DNA from: Humibacillus xanthopallidus
GTDB lineage: Bacteria > Actinomycetota > Actinomycetes > Actinomycetales > Dermatophilaceae
Assembly (NCBI RefSeq): GCF_006716675.1
Contig: NZ_VFPM01000005.1
Location: 143,211 to 207,210 of the forward strand
Reading direction: 5' to 3'
DNA length: 64,000 nucleotides
Shown: positions 17,108 through 26,608 of the stretch, piece by piece
Position numbering within the stretch: the first letter of the stretch is position 1
Layout: every line of letters begins with the position of its first letter
The notes under the pieces: generated by a model
The model's input: the letters and a program-made list of their open reading frames with translations, nothing else
Databases searched by the model: none
Told to the model about the DNA's origin: nothing
Program-made: the position numbers and the translations under genes

Positions 17108-18361
17108 GTGACGCCGACCGGGTGGGCCTGGGTGGCGCTGGTCGCGCTTGCCGTCGGGCTGGCTGTCGCGACGTCCGCCCTGGTGCCCTGGCGGGTACCA
17201 CGCCCGAGCAACGCCGCCAGAGCTGCGGCGCTGCGCGACGTCCCCGATGACGTGGTCTCCAGGGGTCGAGCCCTGCACGCCGCGCTCCGCCCGAGCTCCT
17301 ACGGCTCGCTGCTGGTGGGACTCCTGACGGCACTGCTGCTCGGGCTCACGCCGGCAGGTGCCCGCATCGTCGCCTGGGCGGGGCAGCCGTTCGGCGGGAG
17401 CTGGCTCGCGGAGGCGGTGCTGGGCGGCCTGGCCATCCTCATGCTCACGTGGGTCGCGTCGCTGCCGTTCGCCGCGTGGCGCCACACCGTGCTGCGCGAC
17501 TACGGACTGTCCACCCAGAGCTGGCGCGGCTGGGCGGGGGACCGGCTGAAGAGCGTCGTCATCGGGGCGGTGGCGGGCGCGGTCGTGCTCGCGGGGTTCT
17601 ACACGCTGACTCAGGCCACGCCGCTCTGGTGGTGGGCATGGGCGGCAGCGGGTGCCGCTGCTCTCGTCGTCCTGCTGTCCTTCGTCGTGCCGGTCATCGT
17701 CGAGCCGGTGTTCAACCGGTTCACCCCGATGCCGGACGGCCCGCTGCGCGATGAGCTGGCCGCCTTGGCGGCCCACGACGGTATGCCGGTACGCGACGTC
17801 CTCGTCGCGGACGCGTCGCGTCGCACGACCGGGCTCAACGCCTACGTGTCCGGCTTCGGGGCCACGCGGCGCATCGTCGTCTACGACACGCTGCTGCGCG
17901 AGGCGCCCGCCGGCGAGGTCCGCAGCGTCGTCGCGCACGAGCTCGGCCACGCCAAGGACCGCGACCCCGAGACAGGCACACTCCTGGGGGCTGTCGGCAC
18001 CGCGGCGGCGGTCGTGGCGCTCTACCTGCTGGGCGGCTGGGATGCCCTGCTCCAGCGAGCCGGGGTCGACTCCATCGCCTCGCCGAGGGCGATCGGGCTC
18101 GTCCTCGCCCTGGGGGCGCTGGCGGGCCTCGTCACCGGACCGCTGCAGAGCCTCGTCTCGCGCCGGGTCGAGGCCCGCGCCGACCAGCATGCGCTCCGGC
18201 TGACAGGTGACCCCGTCGACTTCGCCGCGATGCAGCTGCGCCTCGCCACCGTCAACATCGCCGACGTCCACCCGCCCCGCATCGAGTACCTGCTCTTCGC
18301 CAGCCACCCCGACACCGTCGAACGCCTGGCCGCGGCGCGCGAGGCCGCGGGCACGGCCTGA
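17108..18361 (+). CDS. M48-family membrane zinc metallopeptidase (Ste24/HtpX type)
   Basis: This 417-residue protein has several N-terminal membrane segments and a cytoplasm-facing M48 peptidase domain. The zinc motif HELGH is at residues 277-281, and the third ligand is probably Glu355 in VEARADQHAL. This is the CAAX-protease/Ste24 layout. The GTG at 17108 is preceded by GAAAGGGGG at 7 nt. An in-frame start at 16976 would add 44 residues containing the 9-bp repeat and looks less likely. Probable role is membrane-protein quality control or peptide processing. Confidence 0.88.
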   Translation: MTPTGWAWVALVALAVGLAVATSALVPWRVPRPSNAARAAALRDVPDDVVSRGRALHAALRPSSYGSLLVGLLTALLLGLTPAGARIVAWAGQPFGGSWLAEAVLGGLAILMLTWVASLPFAAWRHTVLRDYGLSTQSWRGWAGDRLKSVVIGAVAGAVVLAGFYTLTQATPLWWWAWAAAGAAALVVLLSFVVPVIVEPVFNRFTPMPDGPLRDELAALAAHDGMPVRDVLVADASRRTTGLNAYVSGFGATRRIVVYDTLLREAPAGEVRSVVAHELGHAKDRDPETGTLLGAVGTAAAVVALYLLGGWDALLQRAGVDSIASPRAIGLVLALGALAGLVTGPLQSLVSRRVEARADQHALRLTGDPVDFAAMQLRLATVNIADVHPPRIEYLLFASHPDTVERLAAAREAAGTA

Positions 18362-18387
18362 GAATCAGCCGGTTATCCTCCACGGCC

Positions 18388-18873
18388 ATGAAGGGTCCGC
18401 AGGGTGTGACGATCCGTCAGGCGGTTCCCGATGACGCCGAGGCGCTGGCGCACCTGCATGTCCTCGTGTGGGAGGAGGCCTACAGCTCGCTCATGCCGGC
18501 CAGCATCTTCGAGTCGCGACGGGCGACCGTTCCCCGTCGGATCGAGGCCTGGCGGCAGAACCTCACGACCCCTGCGGCGCGGACCATCGTCGCCGAAGAT
18601 CCCCACGGGCTGGTCGGATTCGCCAGTGTGGGCCCTCCCCGGGACGACGTGGGGGTCGACGACGAGCTCTGGGCTTTGTACGTGCGTGCCTCCGGGTGGG
18701 GGACAGGCGTCGGTCACGCCCTGCTCACGGAGGCGCTCGGGGACAGGCCTGCCTACCTCTGGGTTCTGCGCGGTAACGAGCGAGCCATCGACTTCTATCG
18801 CAGGCACGGGTTCGTCGAGGACGGCGCCGTCCGATCTGACGAGTACGGCACCGAGGACCGCATGGTCCGCTGA
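18388..18873 (+). CDS. GNAT-family N-acetyltransferase
   Basis: This 161-residue protein has the complete GNAT fold: N-terminal IRQAVPDDAEALAHLH, acetyl-CoA loop LYVRASGWGTGVGHALL (motif A, Q/RxxGxG/A type) and C-terminal NERAIDFYRRHGFVEDG. The acceptor cannot be predicted. It starts 26 bp after the M48 gene and is followed closely by a MmcQ/YjbR gene on the same strand. Confidence 0.9.
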   Translation: MKGPQGVTIRQAVPDDAEALAHLHVLVWEEAYSSLMPASIFESRRATVPRRIEAWRQNLTTPAARTIVAEDPHGLVGFASVGPPRDDVGVDDELWALYVRASGWGTGVGHALLTEALGDRPAYLWVLRGNERAIDFYRRHGFVEDGAVRSDEYGTEDRMVR

Positions 18874-18900
18874 CGTCTGCGCCGGGTCTACGCTGCGCAG

Positions 18901-19218
18901 ATGACCCTGGAAGAGGTCGTCCGCTACGTGGAGTCGCTCCCGCACGTCAAGCGCAAAGGGACCGAGGCCCAGCCGGCCTGGTACGTCCATGACCGGCTCG
19001 TCGTACGCCAGCAGGACTCCCAGACGCTCGTGATCCGGGTCCCGCTGAGCAGGCGAGAGTCGTTGCTCGAGGAGTACCCGGACACCTTCGGGGTGCCGCC
19101 GCGCATGGAGGCGCACCACAAGGTCGAGGCCTACCTCGAGCAGGCCGAGCCCCAGGCTGTTCGCACGGCCATCGACCTCGCGTGGGAGATGCAGTGCCGG
19201 ACGTCCGGAAGTCCCTAG
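18901..19218 (+). CDS. MmcQ/YjbR family protein
   Basis: This small 105-residue protein has the MmcQ/YjbR (CyaY-like fold) pattern: an N-terminal helix with YVESLPHVKR, the strand-rich core PAWYVHDRLVVRQ and a C-terminal LIDLAWEMQ-like helix. Members are DNA-binding-like but functionally uncharacterised. The ATG follows the GNAT stop by 27 bp. Confidence 0.82.
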   Translation: MTLEEVVRYVESLPHVKRKGTEAQPAWYVHDRLVVRQQDSQTLVIRVPLSRRESLLEEYPDTFGVPPRMEAHHKVEAYLEQAEPQAVRTAIDLAWEMQCRTSGSP

Positions 19219-19278
19219 GTCGCGGACAGGGTGCGGCGTCCTTGGGATGATGCCGACCATGACGAGCGCAGAGTCGTG

Positions 19279-20526
19279 ATGCCCACGACCCCCACCGCCG
19301 ACGACGACCGCGCCACCGAGGCCCGCGCCCTCCTCGCACACCTCGGCACCGCGATGATCGCGACCGGGCAGCCGGTGCAGGAGATCGAGGAGGAGCTCGC
19401 CGAGATCGCCGTCGAGCTCGGCTACCCCGACGTCCAGACCGCCGTCGGTCCCACGGGCCTCGTCGTCACCCTCACCGAGGGTGGCCCCGCGACGCAGCGC
19501 TCGGCGCCACCCGGGCTGCGCCTGCACCAGTCGGCGAGCGTGCGGCGCATCCGCTACCAGCTGCTGCAGGGCGAGCTGACGCTCGCGGCCGCGCGCGAGC
19601 AGCTCGCGGAGGTCGCGCGCCGCCCGGTGCGCCACCCGCTCTGGTTGGTCGCGCTCGCCTGGCCCGTGCTCGCCGTCGGCATCGCGCTCATCCTGCAGCC
19701 GGGCTGGGCCAACGTCGCCGCGGCCGCCGTCGGGGCGGTCATCGTCTTCGGTCTCGTCCAGCTGGCCGAGCGCTACCAGGTGGTCGCGGCGCTGCTGCCG
19801 ACGCTCGCCGCCTTCCTCGTCTCCCTCGTCGTCTTCGGCGCCGCCAACGCCGGGCTGCTCGAAGGCCCGCTGCGCACGGTCCTGCCGCCTCTGGCCGTCC
19901 TGCTCCCCGGAGCGCTCGTCGTCAACGGCATGTCGGAGCTCGCCGCCGGGCACATGCAGGCCGGGTCGGCCCGCCTCACCTACGGCCTGGCGCAGCTCGG
20001 CCTCTTCGCGCTGGGCCTGCTGATGGCCACCGCCCTCCTCCGGGTGCCGACCTCGACGCTGACCAACCTCCGCGTCGACGAGATCGGCTGGGCCGGTGCC
20101 GCAGTGGGCCTCGTCCTCATCGGTATGAGCATCTGCCTCATGGAAGGTGTGGCGCTGCGCATGCAGGGGTGGGTGCTGCTCGTGCTGAGCCTTGCGTTCG
20201 CCGCCCAGGTCGGCGGGCAGGAGCTCGGCTCCATCGCCCTCGGCGGCTTCCTCGGCGCGATCGCCGCGAGCCTCGGAGCGAGCGTCGTCGAGATGCGCCG
20301 GCCGCAGCTGGCCCGCCTCGTCCTCTTCCTCCCGGCGTTCTGGCTGCTCGTTCCCGGCAGCCTCGGCCTCGTCGGCGTCACCGAGCTCGCCGCCGGTCGG
20401 GGCACGGCCACCGACGTCGCCCTGGAGCTCATCGGTGTCGCCATCGCCATCTCCCTCGGCCTGCTCGTCGGCTCCTCCCTCGGCCGCTCCCTCCGCGGGT
20501 GGCTGGCCGCGCCCACCGCCCGCTGA
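19279..20526 (+). CDS. Threonine/serine exporter family (ThrE-like) membrane protein
   Basis: This 415-residue integral membrane protein has an N-terminal cytosolic domain (residues 1-120, LLAHLGTAMIATGQPVQEIEE), about ten hydrophobic segments, and the internal pattern of fused DUF1212 and DUF3815 parts seen in corynebacterial ThrE. ThrE exports threonine and serine. Upstream in-frame starts exist (for example near 19231), but the ATG at 19279 gives the usual N-terminus. The substrate is inferred from family only. Confidence 0.85.
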   Translation: MPTTPTADDDRATEARALLAHLGTAMIATGQPVQEIEEELAEIAVELGYPDVQTAVGPTGLVVTLTEGGPATQRSAPPGLRLHQSASVRRIRYQLLQGELTLAAAREQLAEVARRPVRHPLWLVALAWPVLAVGIALILQPGWANVAAAAVGAVIVFGLVQLAERYQVVAALLPTLAAFLVSLVVFGAANAGLLEGPLRTVLPPLAVLLPGALVVNGMSELAAGHMQAGSARLTYGLAQLGLFALGLLMATALLRVPTSTLTNLRVDEIGWAGAAVGLVLIGMSICLMEGVALRMQGWVLLVLSLAFAAQVGGQELGSIALGGFLGAIAASLGASVVEMRRPQLARLVLFLPAFWLLVPGSLGLVGVTELAAGRGTATDVALELIGVAIAISLGLLVGSSLGRSLRGWLAAPTAR

Positions 20527-20568
20527 CCGGCGAGGGGCCACCGCACACCACCGTTCGCACAGCAGCGG

Positions 20569-21015
20569 TATGCCGCGTGGCCGGAGGGGGCGGCCGATCT
20601 GGGATAGGGTGAGGAGCTGACCTTCGATTTTGAGTGGCCGGTGTCGATCACCATGCTGTGCATCGTCAACGGTTACGCGCAGTCGTGGCCTCTCTACACG
20701 AAGAACCCACGAGTCCATGCCGTTGCGATCCTGGCCGTGGCAGAGCACGAGCCGCAGGCGACGACCGGCACCTCCCCAACCCCGTCGGCGCACCCGACCG
20801 CAGCCTCGGTGACGGCGAGCGCCGAGGCCACGAAGTACGCGACTCTCTCGGATGCCGCCACACCAGACCATGTCGCGGTGTTCCAGCCCGTGGTGGTCGA
20901 TCTCCCCGCCGCCCACCGAGTCGTGCTCCGCATCGACAGTGTCTACTCGGGCACAACGGTCGAGCGCCTGGCCGACACGTCGCTGTCCGAGATCGAGTTC
21001 TGGGCTGCTCGGTAG
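20569..21015 (+). pseudogene. Remnant of a NADase-type glycan-binding domain protein
   Basis: Reading in one frame from about 20569 gives YAAWPEGAADLG, an in-frame TAG at 20605, then GEELTFDFEWPVS and later IVNGY, VFQPVVVDL and SLSEIEFWA up to a stop at 21015. These blocks, in this order, match the C-terminal NADase-type glycan-binding (discoidin-like) domain of larger secreted proteins. The N-terminal part is missing because the frame runs straight into the end of the ThrE-like gene. A GTG at 20641 could start a 124-residue product, but it would lack the first strand, so decay is more likely. Confidence 0.5.
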
Positions 21016-21095
21016 GAGTGGCGCACTGGTCACCCCACTCACTCGAGGTGCTGGTACCAGAGCGCAGGCAACCACGCGTCGCTTCTCGACCGCCC

Positions 21096-21800
21096 TCAGT
21101 CGCGAACTGTGCGCGTCGTGGAGTCCCACTTCGAGCGATGGAGGCGTGCGATGCCGTCGAGGATGACGTCGAGGGCGAAGTCGAACTCGAAGTCCTCGTC
21201 GCAGCCGGTGGCATCGGGTCGCCGGGCCCGCGCGTCGGCCGCGATGAGCATGATGCCGGGATAGTCCTGCGGGTCGGGCTCGCCCGACGTGCGGCGCTTG
21301 ACCGGCTCCGGCTTCCCCGGAGTCTCGTTGAAGAGCTCGGGACTGAAACCCCAGATTCGGTTGCCGAGCAGGTGCATGACGTGGTGGGTCAGGTCGGCCG
21401 AGAAGCCCGCGCCGAGGAAGAGCTGGGTGAGGCGCTCCATGTGGCCCAGCACCGCCGGGGTCCGCAGCGTCCGCGTCTCGATCGCGCGCCGGGCCCACGG
21501 ATGGGCGAGGACCACGGTCCGCGCCCCCAGGATCGTCTCCCGTACCGCCGCGCGCCAGCGGCGCGACGCGCCTGCCCCGGCGACGGGGATGTCGCCGATC
21601 ACGATGGCGACCATGCCGTCGAGCAGGTCGTCCTTGTCGGAGACGTGCTTGTAGAGCGCCATCGGGACGACCCCCAGCGAATCCGCCAGCCGGCGCATGC
21701 TCACGGCGTCGAGCCCCTCCGTGTCGGCGAGGGCGACGGCAGCCCTGAGCACCCGCTCACGGCTGAGCGGCTCTCGAGTGACACCCGGGCCACGCGGCAT
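21096..21800 (-). CDS. TetR-family transcriptional regulator
   Basis: This 234-residue repressor has an HTH at about residues 30-52 (SMRRLADSLGVVPMALYKHV) and a long helical C-terminal domain. The proposed ATG at 21800 gives the N-terminus MPRGPGVTREPLS. It is divergent from the DUF4386 gene. Two copies of one palindrome in the shared gap (21822-21872) are almost certainly its operators, so it should repress both itself and the DUF4386 operon. The inducer is unknown. Confidence 0.9.
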   Translation of the reverse strand: MPRGPGVTREPLSRERVLRAAVALADTEGLDAVSMRRLADSLGVVPMALYKHVSDKDDLLDGMVAIVIGDIPVAGAGASRRWRAAVRETILGARTVVLAHPWARRAIETRTLRTPAVLGHMERLTQLFLGAGFSADLTHHVMHLLGNRIWGFSPELFNETPGKPEPVKRRTSGEPDPQDYPGIMLIAADARARRPDATGCDEDFEFDFALDVILDGIARLHRSKWDSTTRTVRD

Positions 21801-21821
21801 ACGACCTCCTGAGCTTGACGT

Positions 21822-21872
21822 GGTGTACATCGTACGCCTACCGTCGGATTGCAAGGGTGTACGCCGTACACC
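21822..21872. promoter_or_regulatory. Two TetR operator copies in divergent promoter
   Basis: A perfect palindrome GGTGTAC-GCC-GTACACC lies at 21856-21872, and a one-mismatch copy GGTGTAC-ATC-GTACGCC lies at 21822-21838, with centres 34 bp apart. They fill the gap between the TetR gene and the DUF4386 gene. Confidence 0.75.
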
Positions 21873-21892
21873 TCGATCCCACAGGAGTTCCG

Positions 21893-22570
21893 ATGTCCCA
21901 CCCACGCGTCCAGGCCCGAGTGGCCGCGCTGCTCTTCCTCATCACCTGGGTCACGTCGCTCGCGGCTGTCCCGCTCTATGGCGGCTCGGCCTTCGACGCA
22001 GCCGCGCCCCTCGCCGGGCGCACCTCGGTGCTCGTCGGCGCACTCCTCGAAGTCGGCCTCGCGGTGGCGGTGGTCGGCACGTCGGTCGCGCTCTACCCGC
22101 TGCTGCGGTCCCACGGGCACGGCTCCGCCATCGGCTACGTCGCCCTGCGGGGCCTCGAGGCAGGGGTGATCCTCCTCGGCGTCGTCGCGATCATCGCGGC
22201 TGTCGCCCGTCCGGCGACCACCGCGGGCCCCGGCGTCGATCCGGCCGTGACGGCAGGGTTCCACCTCCTCCACGACTGGACCTTCCTCGTGGGGCCGGGG
22301 CTCATCAACCCCGTCAATGCCGCAGTCCTCGCCGCCCTGCTGCTGCGCCGCCGGCTCGTGCCCCGCTTCATCCCCATCCTCGGTCTCGGAGGCGCGCTCC
22401 TCGTCGCGTTCATGAATGTCGGCGTGCTCTTCGGCCTGACGGGCACTCAACCCCTGGTCGCGCTTCCGCTCTTCGCGTGGGAGATCTCGCTCGCAGTCGT
22501 TCTCGTTCGGCGGGGCATTCGGCCAGCCGCGCCCGTCGCCGCCCAGCGAGCTGAGGTGCTGGCATCGTGA
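21893..22570 (+). CDS. DUF4386 family membrane protein
   Basis: This 225-residue protein has about six membrane-spanning segments and the DUF4386 layout, starting ARVAALLFLITWVTSLAAVPLYGG and ending in a short cytosolic tail. AGGAG at 21882-21886 sits 6 nt before the ATG at 21893, fixing the start. DUF4386 proteins are often encoded next to TetR regulators, as here. Function unknown. Its stop overlaps the GTG of the next membrane protein (GTGA). Confidence 0.85.
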   Translation: MSHPRVQARVAALLFLITWVTSLAAVPLYGGSAFDAAAPLAGRTSVLVGALLEVGLAVAVVGTSVALYPLLRSHGHGSAIGYVALRGLEAGVILLGVVAIIAAVARPATTAGPGVDPAVTAGFHLLHDWTFLVGPGLINPVNAAVLAALLLRRRLVPRFIPILGLGGALLVAFMNVGVLFGLTGTQPLVALPLFAWEISLAVVLVRRGIRPAAPVAAQRAEVLAS

Positions 22571-23409
22571 GTGCGACTGCGCCACAGGCGATTCCGTGGA
22601 TGCGGCAGCCTGGTCGGCGGTTCTGGCTGCCCACTACTGCCGCCGTGCTCGCCGTGGCCGTTGTCGTCCTGCCCTTCCGGCTCGCAGCGGTCGGGCCCGG
22701 AGGCGGCTTCGCGGATGTGACCGCACTGGGCGACGCCGTGACCTCCGGCTTCGTCGACTTCTGGTCCGCGGGCGCTACCGACCTTCCTACCGACCTCGCG
22801 AAAGCCGTCGACTTCTGGGCCCGCTTCCACGTCGTCAAGGCGATCCTTGCGGCGGCACTGCTCGTGACCCTCGTCTCGCTCGGGCCGCGGGTGCTGGCCT
22901 CGTCAGTCCGCGCACGGAGCGTGCCGCAGCGTCTGCTCGCGGCTCTCGTCGTCCTTCTGCACGTGTCGGTCGCCGTGCTCGCCCTGCTCGTCGTGGTGGC
23001 GAACATCCAGGGAGCCGTTGCGCCGCTCTCCTCCGTGGTGGGGCTCATGACGGTCACCGGACCCGACCCCGAGCTCGCCGCGAGCACCGCGGAGGTGCGC
23101 CACGCCCTTGCCGCGGGGGAGCACCCGCCCGCTCTGGGCAGGCTGCTCGCCGACTTCACGACCTACCACGTGGTCATGGCGTGGCTCGGGGGCCTCGTGA
23201 CGGTCGGGCTGGTCGTGACCGCAGTCCTGCTGTGGCGGCGACGTGCTCGCGTGGCGCGCACCGATCGACGCCTGCGACGGCTGGTTCTCGCCCTGGCCGG
23301 CGGGGTGCTCGTGCTCGCGGGGTTCTTCGGTGTCATCACCGCCGCCAACATCAGCACGGCCGCCCGCCCGGCTCCGGCGCTGCTCGGCTTCTTCCACGGT
23401 GGCGCGTGA
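22567..23409 (+). CDS. Uncharacterised membrane protein
   Basis: This 280-residue protein begins at GTG and overlaps the DUF4386 gene by four bases. About five hydrophobic segments are visible (near residues 23-43, 90-112, 120-150, 200-222 and 240-268), separated by a long outer loop between the first two. I do not recognise a family. Co-transcription with DUF4386 under a TetR repressor suggests a shared role, perhaps in a response to a membrane-active compound; this is inference. Confidence 0.7.
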   Translation: MSATAPQAIPWMRQPGRRFWLPTTAAVLAVAVVVLPFRLAAVGPGGGFADVTALGDAVTSGFVDFWSAGATDLPTDLAKAVDFWARFHVVKAILAAALLVTLVSLGPRVLASSVRARSVPQRLLAALVVLLHVSVAVLALLVVVANIQGAVAPLSSVVGLMTVTGPDPELAASTAEVRHALAAGEHPPALGRLLADFTTYHVVMAWLGGLVTVGLVVTAVLLWRRRARVARTDRRLRRLVLALAGGVLVLAGFFGVITAANISTAARPAPALLGFFHGGA

Positions 23410-23432
23410 GCTGACCGGCGGGCGTGCCGGGC

Positions 23433-23642
23433 TCAGTCCTCCATGCGGAAGCCGAGCTTGACGGTCACCTGCCAGTGCGCGACCGCCCCGTCGACGAGCT
23501 GACCGCGAATGTCCTTGACCTCGAACCAGTCGAGGTTGCGCAGCGTCGAGCTGGCTTTGGTGACGGCGTTGCCGACGGCGGCCTCGACGCCGTCGGGCGA
23601 CGTTCCGACGACCTCGGAGATTGCGTAGACGTGGTTGGCCAT
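23433..23642 (-). CDS. Dodecin, flavin-binding protein
   Basis: This 69-residue protein matches dodecin along its whole length: MANHVYAISEVVGTSPDGVE, the flavin-stacking Trp in LRNLDWFEVKDIRG, and VAHWQVTVKLGFRMED with the flavin-contacting Gln. Dodecins form hollow 12-mers that store riboflavin, FMN or FAD in the cytosol. The open frame extends upstream, but the ATG at 23642 gives the standard N-terminus. It is convergent with the preceding membrane gene. Confidence 0.92.
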   Translation of the reverse strand: MANHVYAISEVVGTSPDGVEAAVGNAVTKASSTLRNLDWFEVKDIRGQLVDGAVAHWQVTVKLGFRMED

Positions 23643-23739
23643 GGTTCCTCGATCCGATCGACGCACCCGGACTCTCCGAGTCGCGGCTTTCACGCTAGTC
23701 GGGTGGCTGCCGTCGAGGACAGGATCTGTCGGGTCGGAG

Positions 23740-24528
23740 TCAGCCGACGACGCGGACGCCCTCGGGCAGCTCGGCGAGGCGCCGGGCCATGGCCGGGGGC
23801 GGGGGAGCGTCGCTGACGACGCCGGTGATGGCGTCCCACCCGCAGAGCAGCACGGGCGCCGAGGTCGTGAACTTGCTCGCGTCGACGAGCAGGACGATGC
23901 GCTCGGCGATGCCCATGAGGGCGAGCTTCGTCGGGCGCTCGTTGTCGGTCGAGACGTAGATGCCGTGCTTGTCGACGGCCGCGGCGCCGAGCAGGAGCGT
24001 GTCGACGCGCAGGCCGTTCGTGGCCTCGACCGTGCGCGGCCCGACGAAGGCCTGGCTGCTCGGCAGCAGCTCGCCCCCGAGACCGACGACGCGCGCGAGG
24101 CCTCGCGTCAGGGCCAGCTGCATCACCGGCACGGAGTGGGTGACGACGGTGCCGACGAAGTCCGGGGGAAGCGCCTGCATCGCGGCATACGTCGTGGTGC
24201 CCGCGTCGATGGCCACCGTGGCCCGGCTGTCGAGGGCTCGGGCCGCGGCCTCGCCGATCGCCTGCTTGCCCTCGGCGTGCTCCTCGGCGCGCCCGGTGAA
24301 CTCCGGAGAGTGCAGGGCGGGCCGTAGCGCGCTCACCCCGCCGTGGACGATGCGAACCCGGCCGTCACGGGCGAGCTTGCGCAGGTCGCGACGCACGGTC
24401 ATGTCGGAGACCCCGAGCCGCCGGGTCAGCTCGGTGACCGACACGAAGCCGGCGCCCTCGACCGTGTCGAGGATGCTCTGGCGGCGTTCGGGAGCGGTGT
24501 CGTAGCGCAGCGCAGAGACCTCGCCCAT
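23740..24528 (-). CDS. DeoR-family repressor of the sulfosugar operon
   Basis: This 262-residue protein has an N-terminal DeoR winged helix (residues 17-70, VSVTELTRRLGVSDMTVRRD) and a DeoRC sugar-phosphate sensor domain with DAGTTTYAAM, GLGGELL and DKHGIYVSTDNE. It faces the sulfosugar operon across a gap holding two matching 16-bp inverted repeats. E. coli controls sulfoquinovose genes with a DeoR protein (CsqR/YihW), so the regulator type fits. The inducer may be sulfoquinovose, its glycerol glycoside or a phosphorylated intermediate; this is inferred. An upstream start at 24588 is possible. Confidence 0.88.
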   Translation of the reverse strand: MGEVSALRYDTAPERRQSILDTVEGAGFVSVTELTRRLGVSDMTVRRDLRKLARDGRVRIVHGGVSALRPALHSPEFTGRAEEHAEGKQAIGEAAARALDSRATVAIDAGTTTYAAMQALPPDFVGTVVTHSVPVMQLALTRGLARVVGLGGELLPSSQAFVGPRTVEATNGLRVDTLLLGAAAVDKHGIYVSTDNERPTKLALMGIAERIVLLVDASKFTTSAPVLLCGWDAITGVVSDAPPPPAMARRLAELPEGVRVVG

Positions 24529-24593
24529 GGCGTCCCCGACCGGCTGCTTCACGGAACCAGCATACGGGGGGCGCGAAGTTCTCATCACGAGAG

Positions 24594-24630
24594 TGTTGAC
24601 TTTCCAACATTCACTGTTAGCGTATCAACA
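24594..24630 (+). promoter_or_regulatory. Sulfosugar operon promoter with two DeoR operators
   Basis: Two 16-bp inverted repeats of the form TGTT-N8-AACA occur: TGTTGACTTTCCAACA (24594-24609) and TGTTAGCGTATCAACA (24615-24630). Centres are 21 bp apart, two helical turns. A -35 TTGACT (24596-24601) and a weak -10 TAGCGT (24618-24623) with a 16-bp spacer lie inside the two sites, so repressor binding would block the polymerase directly. Confidence 0.75.
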
Positions 24631-24665
24631 TACCCATCACGCAGCCCGAAGGAGTGCTGGAGCGC

Positions 24666-25655
<990 letters not shown>

Positions 25656-25708
25656 CCCTCCGATCACCCTCGACCTCGCGAGGTCGACCACCCACCCAGG
25701 GAGCAGGC

Positions 25709-26608
25709 ATGACCGACATCACCGATGAGACCCCGACGAGCAGGCGCTACGGCCTGGCGGACGTGGCGCGACCGAGTGGCGGGTTCGCCATGCTCGCCGT
25801 CGACCAGCGCGAGGCGATGCGCGCGATGTTCGCCGAGCACCAGAGCGAGCCCGTCACCGACGCCCAGCTCCGAGACTTCAAGGTCGCGGCCACACGGGTG
25901 CTCACGCCGTATGCGTCGGCGGTGCTCGTCGACAAGCAGTTCGCCTTCGACGCCGTCGTCGACGCGGGAGCCGTGGCATCGACCTGCGGCCTCATCGCCG
26001 CGGCCGACCACTTCATCGCCGGCAACGGCGAGTTCGTGACCGCTGTCGAGATCGACCACGACGTCGACCCGGCTGCGGTGCGCGAGCAGGGTGCCGTCGC
26101 CATGAAGCTGCTCGTCATCCACCGCCCCGACGAGGCGGCCTCCGGGCGCATCGAGATGGTCGAGGAGTTCGTCGACCGCTGTCGGGCCGCTGGGCTCGTC
26201 AGCATCATCGAGCCGGTCGCCAAGGCGCCCCGCGCCGGTGGGGACTGGGACTCGGAGGCCTGCATCATCGAGGCGGCCCGTGAGCTCGGCTCCCTCGGCG
26301 CCGACCTCTACAAGGCCGAGGTGCCGTTCAAGGGGCAGGGCAGCGAGGACGAGATCCGCCGGGCCTGTGCCGAGATCACGGCCGCGGTCTCGTCGCCGTG
26401 GGTCGTCCTGTCCTCCGGCGTGCCGGCCGACCTCTTCCCGCGGTCCGTCGAGCTCGCCTGTCGTGAGGGCGCCTCCGGCTTCCTCGCCGGACGAGCCGTG
26501 TGGGCCTCGGTCATCGGCAGCGATGACGTCGTGCGCGACCTCCACGAGGTCTCGATCCCCCGCCTCCAGCGGCTGGGGCAGATCGTCGACGAGGTCGTGC
26601 AGTCATGA
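25709..26608 (+). CDS. Class I aldolase, probable sulfofructose-1-phosphate aldolase (YihT-like)
   Basis: This 299-residue enzyme is strikingly similar to E. coli YihT over its full length: SGGFAMLAVDQREAM near the start, VSIIEPV in the middle, the Schiff-base Lys202 in ADLYKAEVP, and FLAGRAVWASV near the end. Arg262 in that last block lies where YihT is known to hold the sulfonate. The reaction splits 6-deoxy-6-sulfofructose-1-phosphate into DHAP and sulfolactaldehyde. AGGGAG precedes the ATG. The gene overlaps the isomerase by four bases. A tagatose-bisphosphate aldolase is the alternative but fits less well. Confidence 0.88.
   Translation: MTDITDETPTSRRYGLADVARPSGGFAMLAVDQREAMRAMFAEHQSEPVTDAQLRDFKVAATRVLTPYASAVLVDKQFAFDAVVDAGAVASTCGLIAAADHFIAGNGEFVTAVEIDHDVDPAAVREQGAVAMKLLVIHRPDEAASGRIEMVEEFVDRCRAAGLVSIIEPVAKAPRAGGDWDSEACIIEAARELGSLGADLYKAEVPFKGQGSEDEIRRACAEITAAVSSPWVVLSSGVPADLFPRSVELACREGASGFLAGRAVWASVIGSDDVVRDLHEVSIPRLQRLGQIVDEVVQS

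Noticed and set aside
18373..21498. Very long open frame on the minus strand (over 1000 codons)
   Set aside because: It runs antisense to the GNAT, MmcQ and ThrE-like genes, has low-complexity Arg/Gly/Asp-rich composition and no recognisable domain; such frames are expected at this GC content.
24566..24665. Riboswitch or long structured leader before the sulfosugar operon
   Set aside because: The leader is short and is fully accounted for by two operators, the promoter and a ribosome site.
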